Shown here: positions 51,893 to 59,048 of the stretch, piece after piece
Position numbering within the stretch: the first letter of the stretch is position 1
Layout: the number at the start of each line of letters is the position of its first letter
Made by a program: the position numbers and the translations under genes
The notes under the pieces: generated by a model
Told to the model about the DNA's origin: nothing
What the model saw: only the letters and a program-made list of their open reading frames with translations
The model's database searches: none
IMG/VR virus record: IMGVR_UViG_3300037560_000207
Coordinates: 1 to 64,000 of that record
DNA: 64,000 nucleotides
Direction: 5' to 3' (one strand)
Source: a virus

Positions 51893-52082
51893 CATGCGCA
51901 TCTCGTAACATTATCGGACCATCACTTTTGCGTCTTGCTTTCATTATCGGACAGGACTGCATTATAGGTCTTGTCTGGAAACTAACTTACCCTGTCTGTA
52001 ATATTGTGGATGTTATTCGACAGTAGTGATAATATCGTTATTTTTATAGGAACAAAAAATGGTTATCGGAGTATAATAAGTT

Positions 52083-52616
52083 ATGGGAACTACCTACGCA
52101 CTACCAGTTATTGGACGAAACTACGAGTTATCGGCTATCGTGGACGTGGAGGATTATCGGACACTTAAGTTATGGGAATATAGGTGGTATAGAGTTATCG
52201 GAACCAGCGGTATCACTTATGCTCAGACCAATATAAACGGTAAAATGATTACCCTCCATCGCTTAATTATGGGAACTACGGATCGGCCAAGGTCCGTATG
52301 TGTAGATCATATTGATAGAAACGGACTTAATTGTTCTCGGACTAATATGCGTATAACCGATAATACAGGCAATCAAAGAAACGCTCGTAAACATTTATCG
52401 GCCAATCCCACAAGTTCCTATAAAGGTGTCCGACATATGGGTCCAAAATATCGGACCAAACCTTGGCGCGCAGAAATTACATTATCGGATAGCCAACCAC
52501 AACACATTGGAACTTATCGGACTCAAGAAGACGCAGCAAAGGCTTATAATAAAGCGGCCATAAAATTATTTGGACCTATGGCACGATTGAATGTTATTAG
52601 ACCCAAATCCACCTAA
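52083..52616 (+). CDS. HNH/AP2 homing endonuclease, 177 aa
   Basis: HNH_3-type core: ITLHRLIMGTTDRPRSVCVD-HIDRNGLNCSRTNMR, then NQRNARKH; C-terminal AP2 DNA-binding domain SSYKGVRHMGPKYRTKPWRA, HIGTYRTQEDAAKAYNKAAI. At least eight copies or near-copies of the TTATCGG motif lie inside the gene, so it has been resident long enough to acquire, or was selected for, the regional signal. Confidence 0.92.
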   Translation: MGTTYALPVIGRNYELSAIVDVEDYRTLKLWEYRWYRVIGTSGITYAQTNINGKMITLHRLIMGTTDRPRSVCVDHIDRNGLNCSRTNMRITDNTGNQRNARKHLSANPTSSYKGVRHMGPKYRTKPWRAEITLSDSQPQHIGTYRTQEDAAKAYNKAAIKLFGPMARLNVIRPKST

Positions 52617-52809
52617 AAAACATATCGGACTGTGTTTTTGTCCAGTAATATCGTTATTCTTACCTAAAAAATACGGTTATTTTCAACCTAGCATAATATA
52701 TCCTATCGGACTTTAGTAAACGGACGTAATTATTATCGGCTAGGACGTTATTTGCCGATAAAAACACGATTGGCGCGCCAAAAACACCTAAAAAAAACCT
52801 ATATAATGT

Positions 52810-52838
52810 TTGACCTATTGTATAACTACCCCTATAGT
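52810..52838 (+). promoter_or_regulatory. sigma70 promoter before the structured-RNA tract
   Basis: TTGACC (52810-52815), 17 bases, TATAGT (52833-52838). Predicted RNA start about 52845, at the beginning of the hairpin-rich region. Confidence 0.78.
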
Positions 52839-52844
52839 ATAGTG

Positions 52845-53160
52845 TAGGATAAGAAACCATAGGGTTATAAGACAGTGTGATAACGGGGAAGCGCCCTACC
52901 GGAAGCGGAGTCTCAAATCCGATAGTCTTGGGAACGTCCCACCGAGATTGTGGGTGAGCGTCCGACAGAGTGTTTGCTCGGGGCGCGAGCCCCGGTATAG
53001 GACGTTTCTCCGTTATCATTCCGACGTGACTATCATAGTCACCGATAATAAGTGATCTACGCAATGTAGGTCCGAATAATGATTCCGAGATTCACTACTT
53101 GCTCGTCCTATAATCGGGACGGAGTAGTCTCGGTATGGGACGGGCAATAACTCTTCTTGC
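52845..53160 (+). ncRNA. structured RNA / leader candidate I
   Basis: An outer pairing GATAACGG (52879) with CCGTTATC (53011) encloses CCCAC/GTGGG and a GGGGC-GCGA-GCCCC hairpin with a GNRA tetraloop. Next come GTGACTA/TAGTCAC and CGTCC/GGACG hairpins. It runs to the ribosome site of the 53173 gene, so it may be a 5' regulatory leader, or the first domain of a large ornate RNA. No match to a known riboswitch core was recognised. Confidence 0.6.
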
Positions 53161-53172
53161 AAGGAGAATTGT

Positions 53173-53520
53173 ATGCCGTCTAGTTCCACAATTGCCGAGT
53201 CTACCACAGCTAGTGGTACGGAATTCGGGTCCGCTGAATTCATCGAGAATGCTGTCTCTTATGCGGAACACAGGGCGCTCGTCAACGCCGCGTCCAAGTA
53301 CGATAACTTGGATGATGCACAAGCCGCGCTTTCTACCGTTTGGGCAGCGCTCGTTGAGCAATCCCAACAGGGTGGAGGGTTTACGCCGTCTGTCGAGTTG
53401 GGGTTCGGGTCTGATAATGCCTCGCAGATCGCGTTTGCACTTATCGGACAACGGAGTCGAGTCACCGATACCCGTAAGGCTATGGTAGCCGTCGGTAAGG
53501 CGAATACGCCGAGCACGTAG
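53173..53520 (+). CDS. hypothetical protein, 115 aa
   Basis: MPSSSTIAESTTASGTEFGS, helical middle (NAVSYAEHRALVNAASKYDN, AQAALSTVWAALVEQSQQGG) and a basic end, behind a strong AAGGAGAATTGT site. Alanine/serine-rich, no known domain. It is the only convincing gene in the RNA tract and is flanked on both sides by structured RNA. Confidence 0.65.
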   Translation: MPSSSTIAESTTASGTEFGSAEFIENAVSYAEHRALVNAASKYDNLDDAQAALSTVWAALVEQSQQGGGFTPSVELGFGSDNASQIAFALIGQRSRVTDTRKAMVAVGKANTPST

Positions 53521-54086
53521 TATCTATCGCACCGCGTCTCTAACGTCCAGTAACTCCGGTGGATGATGCCGTTAGGGACGTGGACCGATGGGTATTCTAA
53601 ATCGCTTAGTGGGTGGCACCCATATTGACGGTCAATGATCGTCTAACATAGGCACGCTGTTTGTGTCAGCGATTCCCATAACCCTTTATCACAGCGGGGA
53701 GTCCGATAAGCATCGGGTATACCCGGACGGGGTTGGTCTAGTCCGATAGTCCGCCGTAGTAGGGTCTGTCGAACGTGCAGGATGTGCGCTTCGGGTCTGA
53801 ACCGGAGAATTACGGTTATCGGTCGAAGCCAATCTTAGAAGCGACAAAACGTAGGATTCGAGAATACGAATCCAGTCTACGCCGATAATATGGGCGAGAT
53901 AAGTAACGGTCTTGTCTGCGCAATTCCCTATATGGCGCGCACGGTTCTGGTTCAGCGCCAGATAGCGCTCTGTCTAGGTATAATTGTGTTGACTATCGAA
54001 CAAGACGTTATGGGAATACGTCCGTGGTTCGGTGTAGGCAAGTTAAATCGTCGTGGGATAGGCATATCCTAATGACGGGTTTTTTT
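53521..54086 (+). ncRNA. structured RNA candidate II (about 0.57 kb)
   Basis: No supported frame. Opens with a 14-pair stem (53532-53545 with 53570-53583, one G-U region), then TGGGT/ACCCA, ATTGA/TCAAT and GGATTCG/CGAATCC (53854-53873, extended by GTAG/CTAC). Ends in a T7 terminator. Size, density of stems and position near tRNAs are reminiscent of large ornate phage RNAs (GOLLD, ROOL), but no specific match is claimed. Confidence 0.55.
54049..54086 (+). terminator. terminator of RNA candidate II
   Basis: CGTC...GGGATA-GGCA-TATCCT...GACG followed by seven T. An alternative stem, GACGGG with CCTGTC across the T run, is possible. Confidence 0.75.
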
Positions 54087-54129
54087 GTCCCTGTCGATAA
54101 ACTTTTCTATGCAGATGGTCTAGTTTATT

Positions 54130-54663
54130 ATAGCTGACAATACGCTGGGTCGGATAATAGAAAACGGCGCGGAATACACCTGTCGGGATTGGCATTGAAA
54201 CAGTAAAACGCAAACGGGTAGAATGCGTGTAGCTGTTTCCTTGTAGCCGAACGACACGACGCGGCGGCAGTAGTAAAGCTGGAGTAAACCGACTGTCCGG
54301 TCCAGTGGCGCGCTAGCCCGTCGTTATAAAGTACACAAGAAACAGTCCTATCTGTGATAAGGGTTCGTTTATTCGGATTCCGGTACACTAACTGACAGTA
54401 AAGTAACGGTAGGGCTTTGTACATAAAAAGCAGAGGTAGGGCCTACGGGCCGGGAAGTTAAATCGTATTCTCCATAGAAGAGTCGATAAAGAACATTGTT
54501 CGAGCCGTGTCGATCTTTAATAATTGGAGAATAGATTTAACGGCAAACTTGGTGGGTTAGTTTGTCAACTTTTGGAGTGTTCCCGAGAAGTTTGGATCAC
54601 CATTCGTCAGAGGAACGGGGAGCCTGCCGTACCAGTTTTGGTGGAAATTCTGGTACACTTTTT
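54130..54663 (+). ncRNA. structured RNA candidate III (about 0.53 kb)
   Basis: No supported frame. GAAACAG/CTGTTTC (54197/54233) encloses ACGCA/TGCGT. GGCC-TACG-GGCC at 54440-54451 is a UNCG tetraloop hairpin. A 17-pair stem with one bulge (54457-54474 with 54525-54541) encloses an 8-pair stem and a GAAC/GTTC tip. It ends in a terminator. This nesting is far beyond a random spacer. Identity unknown; GOLLD/ROOL-type ornate RNA is the leading guess. Confidence 0.65.
54627..54663 (+). terminator. terminator of RNA candidate III
   Basis: GTACCAG, 14-base loop, CTGGTAC, then AC and T5. Confidence 0.8.
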
Positions 54664-54740
54664 ACGATGACATATCACTACGGACTGCAATCTAGCCAAT
54701 GGGAATAACGTGTTATATATTAGCCAAATCGACGAATGAG

Positions 54741-54805
54741 GTATAGAGCGCCGTCTGAGGGTTTGGGTTTAACCTGATCGCCTATAATAGGCGGCTCATC
54801 TATAC
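54741..54805 (+). ncRNA. small structured element
   Basis: GTATAGA (54741) pairs with TCTATAC (54799), enclosing CGCCTA/TAGGCG. It lies upstream of the 54964 gene and could be a leader or a further RNA domain. The flanks up to 54963 show no other feature. Confidence 0.45.
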
Positions 54806-54963
54806 TTTGTCGTCGGGCGTACTTAATAGAAATCGTGCGCACGGTATCTATTGGGGTATATGGCGCGCCTTGAGGGGTGAAATATATATAGAAGCCACAC
54901 TTGGCGTTGCAGCCTGTAGTGATGTGTCATTTTTTAGGGAAATCTGTAAAAGGAAAAATAAGA

Positions 54964-55134
54964 ATGAAAGAGCGTGAACTTGCATGTTGGATTGTCGGAA
55001 GTATAATGGGTTTCACCGCCCTTATGATAGGGGGGATAGGATACTATACCGCAAAGCTTGCAACCATTAAATATGAGGCGTGGATTCAAATCTCCCACGA
55101 GGTAATGAAAGCAATCACCAGTCTAACAGACTAA
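54964..55134 (+). CDS. small membrane protein, 56 aa
   Basis: MKERELACWIVGSIMGFTAL, MIGGIGYYTAKLATIKYEAW: one transmembrane helix with an extracytoplasmic or cytoplasmic helical tail. Start at 54964 behind AAAAGGAAAAATAAG. Function unknown. Confidence 0.62.
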   Translation: MKERELACWIVGSIMGFTALMIGGIGYYTAKLATIKYEAWIQISHEVMKAITSLTD

Positions 55135-55201
55135 GAAGAATAGTGATGGAATTCCGATCCACTCTTCTTTGTTGTCATACTATCTCAAAAGGGGCTGCAA
55201 A

Positions 55202-55411
55202 ATGATTCAAAAGGGAAGTACTGCAATCGTAAGAACCAGGAACGCGATCTACTCTCCGTGTCAAATTGTTCTCCTGCATGAGAACAGTGTCGCTGTGGAG
55301 TATCTTGCGGGCATGAAGAAAGACAGCAAGACAGGGAAGATGGTTGAGGATCGTCGAGTCGATACGATTCCTCGCAATCAGATTGTCAGCATGTCTGAAA
55401 GACCTTTTTAA
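55202..55411 (+). CDS. small KOW/SH3-like protein, 69 aa
   Basis: MIQKGSTAIVRTRNAIYSPC, IVLLHENSVAVEYLAGMKKD, ending IPRNQIVSMSERPF: an all-beta pattern like SH3-type binding domains. RBS AAAGGGG. Function unknown. Confidence 0.62.
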   Translation: MIQKGSTAIVRTRNAIYSPCQIVLLHENSVAVEYLAGMKKDSKTGKMVEDRRVDTIPRNQIVSMSERPF

Positions 55412-55421
55412 GGAGGAAAAA

Positions 55422-55685
55422 ATGATCATTTTTCACGGTGGATGTAGTTGTGGGGTCGTTTGGAGAATAAGTCTTAATGAATATGAAATTGAATCTGGTC
55501 ACCCGGAAAGACCAAATATAATCACGGCTGGTTATTTCAGGTGGTGTCCAATTCTAAAGCAATGGACACTAATTGTATCTCACGATCGGTCGTTTACTTT
55601 TGACTTCACACAAAAAGCGTGGGCGGGTTTGTGGATGGAAAGAGAAAAGATCACGGAACACGCTTCTAACCCTAAGCAACAATAA
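55422..55685 (+). CDS. hypothetical protein, 87 aa
   Basis: MIIFHGGCSCGVVWRISLNE with a CSC element, then WCPILKQWTLIVSHDRSFTF. ATG at 55422 behind TAAGGAGGAAAAA. No known family. Confidence 0.62.
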   Translation: MIIFHGGCSCGVVWRISLNEYEIESGHPERPNIITAGYFRWCPILKQWTLIVSHDRSFTFDFTQKAWAGLWMEREKITEHASNPKQQ

Positions 55686-55796
55686 AAATCAAATCTTTGG
55701 GTGGTTGGCTTTTAACTCTATGCGACAAGTAATACTGTGGCAAGCCGTAAAGGATAAGCCTGGAAATCCACTCTAAGCTAATTTCATCCCTTTTAT

Positions 55797-55894
55797 GAAG
55801 GTGGTAGTTTAATTGGTAAAGCAGCCTATATCCTGATATAATCCTATCGGATCAGGGTGTAAGCAATCGCGGGTTCGAGTCCCGTCCACCTTCT
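55797..55894 (+). tRNA. tRNA-like gene with oversized anticodon arm
   Basis: Acceptor GAAGGTGG/CCACCTTC, D-arm GTTT-AATTGGTA-AAGC and T-arm GCGGG-TTCGAGT-CCCGT are all canonical. Between D and T arms, where about 22 bases are usual, are 45. GCCTATATCCTGAT pairs with ATCAGGGTGTAAGC (13 of 14 pairs) around a 13-base loop. With a standard five-pair stem the loop would be 31 bases and lacks U33. No normal anticodon can be assigned. It may carry a short insertion, be a pseudo-tRNA, or be a tRNA mimic. Confidence 0.7.
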
Positions 55895-55950
55895 TCAAGA
55901 ATTCTGGTACATTTTTCTTCATAGGTCGGTATCTCAAAAGGAGAACTATA

Positions 55951-56139
55951 ATGAAACGAATAAATATTAAAGGGACTTGTGGGGTGTGTGGTGAGGAACG
56001 TGATACGTTTGTTTCTGCCAGTAATGTCGATGCTGGCCCGTGGACGTGTGAGAATTGTGCCAAAATCGTAGGTCAATACCTTGCAATGACTGGATACGTT
56101 CTGGTTCTTCCTGTGCCAAATCCCGATACTGTATATTAA
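55951..56139 (+). CDS. small zinc protein, 62 aa
   Basis: GTCGVCGEERDTFVSASNVD, GPWTCENCAKIVGQYLAMTG: two CxxC pairs of one zinc ribbon. RBS AAAAGGAGAACTATA. The 61502 protein has the same layout, so this is a small paralogous family in the right arm. Confidence 0.68.
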   Translation: MKRINIKGTCGVCGEERDTFVSASNVDAGPWTCENCAKIVGQYLAMTGYVLVLPVPNPDTVY

Positions 56140-56147
56140 TAGTCTAA

Positions 56148-56220
56148 GGGGACATAGCTCAATCGGTAGAGTAATCGACTCATAATCGATCGGTTAAGGG
56201 TTCAAGTCCCTTTGTCCCCA
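56148..56220 (+). tRNA. tRNA-Met/Ile2 (anticodon CAT)
   Basis: Complete 73-base cloverleaf: acceptor GGGGACA/TGTCCCC plus A, D-arm GCTC/GAGT, anticodon stem ATCGA/TCGAT with loop CTCATAA, T-arm AAGGG/CCCTT. CAT could read AUG, or AUA if lysidine-modified. CCA not encoded. Confidence 0.92.
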
Positions 56221-56410
56221 ATATTATAAAGATATTACCCTCCTTTCCTGGTCATGCTGTCAGATTACGATTTGACAGTGTGGCTAAATGCTCTTTGGTT
56301 TGTAAATCAGAGGGTGTCTAGCTGCACTATCTAAATGTAGTGGGGTAGTATGGGGGTTTCACACTACATCTTGTATAAAATAGCCAGACACAAAATAGGA
56401 GAATAACCAC

Positions 56411-56602
56411 GTGATTAACATGAGACACGATCAATCGGTCCAAATAACGTTCGATAACGGACAATCATTTCTATTGTGGTTTATGCAAGACGGTACAAAT
56501 TCTGTAGCAGTTGAGGATGAATCTGGTAAGGAAATAGGAAGACTTGGTGCTAATGTTCTCATAGAATTCCTATATCTTAAATCTTTGGAAAGTAAAATAT
56601 GA
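56411..56602 (+). CDS. hypothetical protein, 63 aa
   Basis: GTG start behind AGGAGAATAACCAC (an ATG nine bases on is the alternative): MINMRHDQSVQITFDNGQSF, acidic middle and LGANVLIEFLYLKSLESK. The 14-base repeat lies in its leader. Its end overlaps the next ATG. Confidence 0.6.
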   Translation: MINMRHDQSVQITFDNGQSFLLWFMQDGTNSVAVEDESGKEIGRLGANVLIEFLYLKSLESKI

Positions 56603-56784
56603 ATATAACCAAACAAGATTTGGCAGATCAAAGGAAATTGATCCAAGAGGATTTGAGGCTCATTTTGATTGATATTGATTGTGGGACATGGTATAGGGTC
56701 AATCACGTCATTATTGATAGGATCAAAATCCTTGAGGATAAACTTGATGAATTCACATCCGCCGATAATGATTTCTTCACCTAA
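56599..56784 (+). CDS. hypothetical helical protein, 61 aa
   Basis: MNITKQDLADQRKLIQEDLR, then ILIDIDCGTWYRVNHVIIDR and an acidic end. ATGA overlap with the upstream gene. Not recognised. Confidence 0.6.
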   Translation: MNITKQDLADQRKLIQEDLRLILIDIDCGTWYRVNHVIIDRIKILEDKLDEFTSADNDFFT

Positions 56785-56894
56785 TTATCACCCCAATAAA
56801 ACAACATCGTCCCAAAAATAGACTATCCGGGGTTCCCTAATAAGTATTCGGGGTTTTCTATGAATAGTCCGGGTGTGTCTCTATACCAGGTGTA

Positions 56895-56948
56895 AATCAA
56901 TAAAATCCTGCGTTTTTTGTAGGCGCTAGCGACTTAGTCTTATTGATT
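56895..56948 (+). promoter_or_regulatory. hairpin leader of the 56962 gene
   Basis: AATCAATAA pairs with TTATTGATT (9 bp) around a 36-base loop containing CCTGCGTTTTTTGTAGGCGC. The TTTTTGTAGGC core recurs at about 57238 and 57593 ahead of two more genes, so it may be a shared leader element. Confidence 0.45.
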
Positions 56949-56961
56949 AGGGGGATGAGTA

Positions 56962-57195
56962 ATGTTAGTGGTAATAGGTAAAATTGAAGTTAAACCCAGT
57001 TTAGAACTCGATGGCACCCTCGTCGAGTTTAATGTTATGTACGATGAAACAAAGATTGGTAGTATAGGCCGATTCCCTTACGATATATGGCTGCTCAAAC
57101 TGGTGGAAAACGTATGGATTTATGAAAATTGTTTGAACGAGATATGGGAACAGTTCCGCAACCATGTAAGCTCGTCTGTCTGCTCGGCATATTAA
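56962..57195 (+). CDS. hypothetical protein, 77 aa
   Basis: MLVVIGKIEVKPSLELDGTL, VEFNVMYDETKIGSIGRFPY and a helical end. GGGGGATGAGTA upstream. Followed by a terminator. Not recognised. Confidence 0.6.
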   Translation: MLVVIGKIEVKPSLELDGTLVEFNVMYDETKIGSIGRFPYDIWLLKLVENVWIYENCLNEIWEQFRNHVSSSVCSAY

Positions 57196-57206
57196 CAGCA
57201 TTCTTT

Positions 57207-57225
57207 ACCCCGTAAACGGGGTTTT
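57207..57225 (+). terminator. terminator
   Basis: ACCCCG, TAAA, CGGGGT and T3-4, 11 bases after the 57195 stop. Confidence 0.75.
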
Positions 57226-57295
57226 GTCGTAAATACAAATTTTGTAGGCGCGCGCCGCATTATCTAGCGCCTCTATAGGTTGAAAGGAGAAAGAG

Positions 57296-57454
57296 ATGAC
57301 TGTAAGAGAACTAATAGAAACATTAGAAACGTACAATCCAGACTATACAGTTATTGTTGAAACTATCGTCAATAACGTGAATATTGACCACGTAAGGTGT
57401 GGTATCCTGTTCTCGGACACTCACGGAGTAGTAATCTACCCCAAAGAAAAATAA
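57296..57454 (+). CDS. small protein, 52 aa
   Basis: MTVRELIETLETYNPDYTVI opens like the 51677 protein and many phage small proteins (TVxELIxxL...D...VIV). RBS AAAGGAGAAAGAG. Role unknown. Confidence 0.65.
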   Translation: MTVRELIETLETYNPDYTVIVETIVNNVNIDHVRCGILFSDTHGVVIYPKEK

Positions 57455-57654
57455 GTTTCGCAGGCTGCAAAACCAAAGTCAAATCTAATCTCGTTTACCG
57501 TGTATATACGATTGTGGGGCTTAGTGGTGACGGGTGGGATAAAGTGGGTAACAAGGCGCTAGGTACAAAAATTGTACCCTGTTTATTATTTTTTGTAGGC
57601 TAATGCCGTGGGTTGACGATAAATATCGTCTCATTTTGTAAGAAGATACTAGAA

Positions 57655-58482
57655 ATGATAGAGCACCTTCTCCTAACAGAAAGAAATGGTCTTTTACCGC
57701 ACCCAATAACATATTCACAAGTAAACCCATCAACACATCCAATTTCTGCGCAAGAATTACAAATCCACGGATTCAAAAAAATCCAATACTATTGGCTCCA
57801 CATTCCAACTGGACTAATAAATGCTTCAATTTTGTGGGTGAGAACTGAGCAATATGCCAATCTCCTCATCGAATTATGGAACAATATCGGCGGGCTCACA
57901 TGGAAATATTCATTAGTCCCGTTCAGTGTAGGGGATAACTCAGACCATAAAAAAGACATACCGGAGGAAAAAAGAATGAAAATTGAAAATTGGGCTGTCA
58001 TATTTCCCCCATCAGTAAGCCCATATACACCACCGGAATTATTAAAACAATCGTTACAGGGCGAAATCTTTGGACATCCCAAATTCAATGATGGAAAACG
58101 TATCACAACATCGTCAATCGTCGGGAAAAACAGTCGAAACGAAATCTTAACACACAGTGGTAGTATCTACGAATTAGGTCAAATTGATCCTGCCTACGAA
58201 GCACAATTTCCAGATGCAAAAAACAAGCTGTTAAGCAGTTTGCCTCTACCACACTGTCTTGCAGAAAGTACAAAAACTGTTTTCAAACGTGTTATAAATA
58301 TGGGTTATAAAGTCTACAAGTTACAAAACACATCTGGGTTTTCGAGTGAGAAACCTAGCATAATAATCCAAAAAGGCGACCCAGGATGGGAAATTGCATA
58401 CAATAAGTGGTTGAGAGGCGAAAATCCTACTGATTCAGAACTTTGGAAGTACGGAATATTTGCTTGTACTAAAAGGAAGTAA
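57655..58482 (+). CDS. hypothetical protein, 275 aa
   Basis: The largest gene of the right arm. MIEHLLLTERNGLLPHPITY, INASILWVRTEQYANLLIEL, WAVIFPPSVSPYTPPELLKQ, KVYKLQNTSGFSSEKPSIII. Mixed alpha/beta, no motif recognised. The ATG at 57655 is preferred over a TTG at 57613; ribosome site is weak. The stretch before it (57455-57654) has GGTAC/GTACC and GACGAT/ATCGTC hairpins. Confidence 0.65.
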   Translation: MIEHLLLTERNGLLPHPITYSQVNPSTHPISAQELQIHGFKKIQYYWLHIPTGLINASILWVRTEQYANLLIELWNNIGGLTWKYSLVPFSVGDNSDHKKDIPEEKRMKIENWAVIFPPSVSPYTPPELLKQSLQGEIFGHPKFNDGKRITTSSIVGKNSRNEILTHSGSIYELGQIDPAYEAQFPDAKNKLLSSLPLPHCLAESTKTVFKRVINMGYKVYKLQNTSGFSSEKPSIIIQKGDPGWEIAYNKWLRGENPTDSELWKYGIFACTKRK

Positions 58483-58484
58483 AA

Positions 58485-58841
58485 ATGTCAACACAAACAC
58501 TAGAACAAATGGAATCCGATCTAAGACTTGCAGGATTTATAGAATACTACTCTAGTCTGAGCCACGAACACGCAGTGTCGAAGTGGGAATTGAAAGTACA
58601 CAACGAAAACGGCAAGATCGAATACCTTGTCCGCGCTTTCTTGTATAAAAAATACGGCAGCAATCGGCGCAGTGATTACGACGACGGTGTTGTAGAATTT
58701 GAAGCTACGCTGTATCAGGAAATGCGAGACGACGAATGGATAACACTACAACTTCATGGCTCAAACATCAAATCGGCCCTTTTCTTATTCAGCGACGCAT
58801 ATACTGATCTGTGTTGTGAGTTGGATAGGCATAATAACTAA
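58485..58841 (+). CDS. hypothetical protein, 118 aa
   Basis: MSTQTLEQMESDLRLAGFIE, beta-rich centre (YLVRAFLYKKYGSNRRSDYD, FEATLYQEMRDDEWITLQLH), helical end. Two bases after the previous stop. Not recognised. Confidence 0.62.
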   Translation: MSTQTLEQMESDLRLAGFIEYYSSLSHEHAVSKWELKVHNENGKIEYLVRAFLYKKYGSNRRSDYDDGVVEFEATLYQEMRDDEWITLQLHGSNIKSALFLFSDAYTDLCCELDRHNN

Positions 58842-58862
58842 GGGGCGCTAGAGGAGAAAAGT

Positions 58863-59018
58863 GTGGTAAGAATAAAGGGTGTTCACGACTTCAAGGTGCT
58901 TAACGACTACGACGATGTGGTGGTGTTTTTCACAGACGAAGAACAGAACGAATATTCCATGGACATAGCCCAGGAGGATGTAGATCAGTTGACCGACGAG
59001 CTTCTTGATATTACCTGA
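58863..59018 (+). CDS. acidic small protein, 51 aa
   Basis: GTG start behind GAGGAGAAAAGT: MVRIKGVHDFKVLNDYDDVV, then VFFTDEEQNEYSMDIAQEDV. Strongly acidic, which could suit a DNA-mimic or inhibitor protein; that is only a guess from charge. Confidence 0.55.
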   Translation: MVRIKGVHDFKVLNDYDDVVVFFTDEEQNEYSMDIAQEDVDQLTDELLDIT

Positions 59019-59048
59019 TTATCGTCCTGTGGCACAAGGGGATACAAA

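Larger units (their letters stand above)
50041..52740 (+). repeat. TTATCGGAC motif field
   Basis: Exact TTATCGGAC occurs at 50061, 50131, 50166, 50667, 50693, 50990, 51092, 51911, 51944, 52154 and 52514, with one more at 53441. At least 15 further sites have the TTATCGG core, and many near-copies exist (TTATAGGAC, TTATTGGAC, TTATCAGAC). Almost all are on the plus strand, in spacers and in coding sequence. Within genes it is read in all three frames (V-I-G, L-S-D, Y-R-T), so the constraint is on nucleic acid, not protein. Confidence 0.85.

Noticed and set aside
50041-52740. CRISPR-like or iteron array from the TTATCGGAC motif
   Set aside because: Copies are short, irregularly spaced, and embedded in coding sequence; there are no equal spacers or cas genes.
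52660-53064. 134-residue minus-strand frame
   Set aside because: Crosses the plus-strand promoter and structured leader; no ribosome site.
53890-54072. 60-residue open frame in the RNA tract
   Set aside because: No ribosome binding site, unlikely composition, and it overlaps several paired segments and the terminator of the RNA candidate.
54128-54424. 98-residue minus-strand frame
   Set aside because: Falls within strongly paired plus-strand RNA candidate III and lacks a convincing start site.
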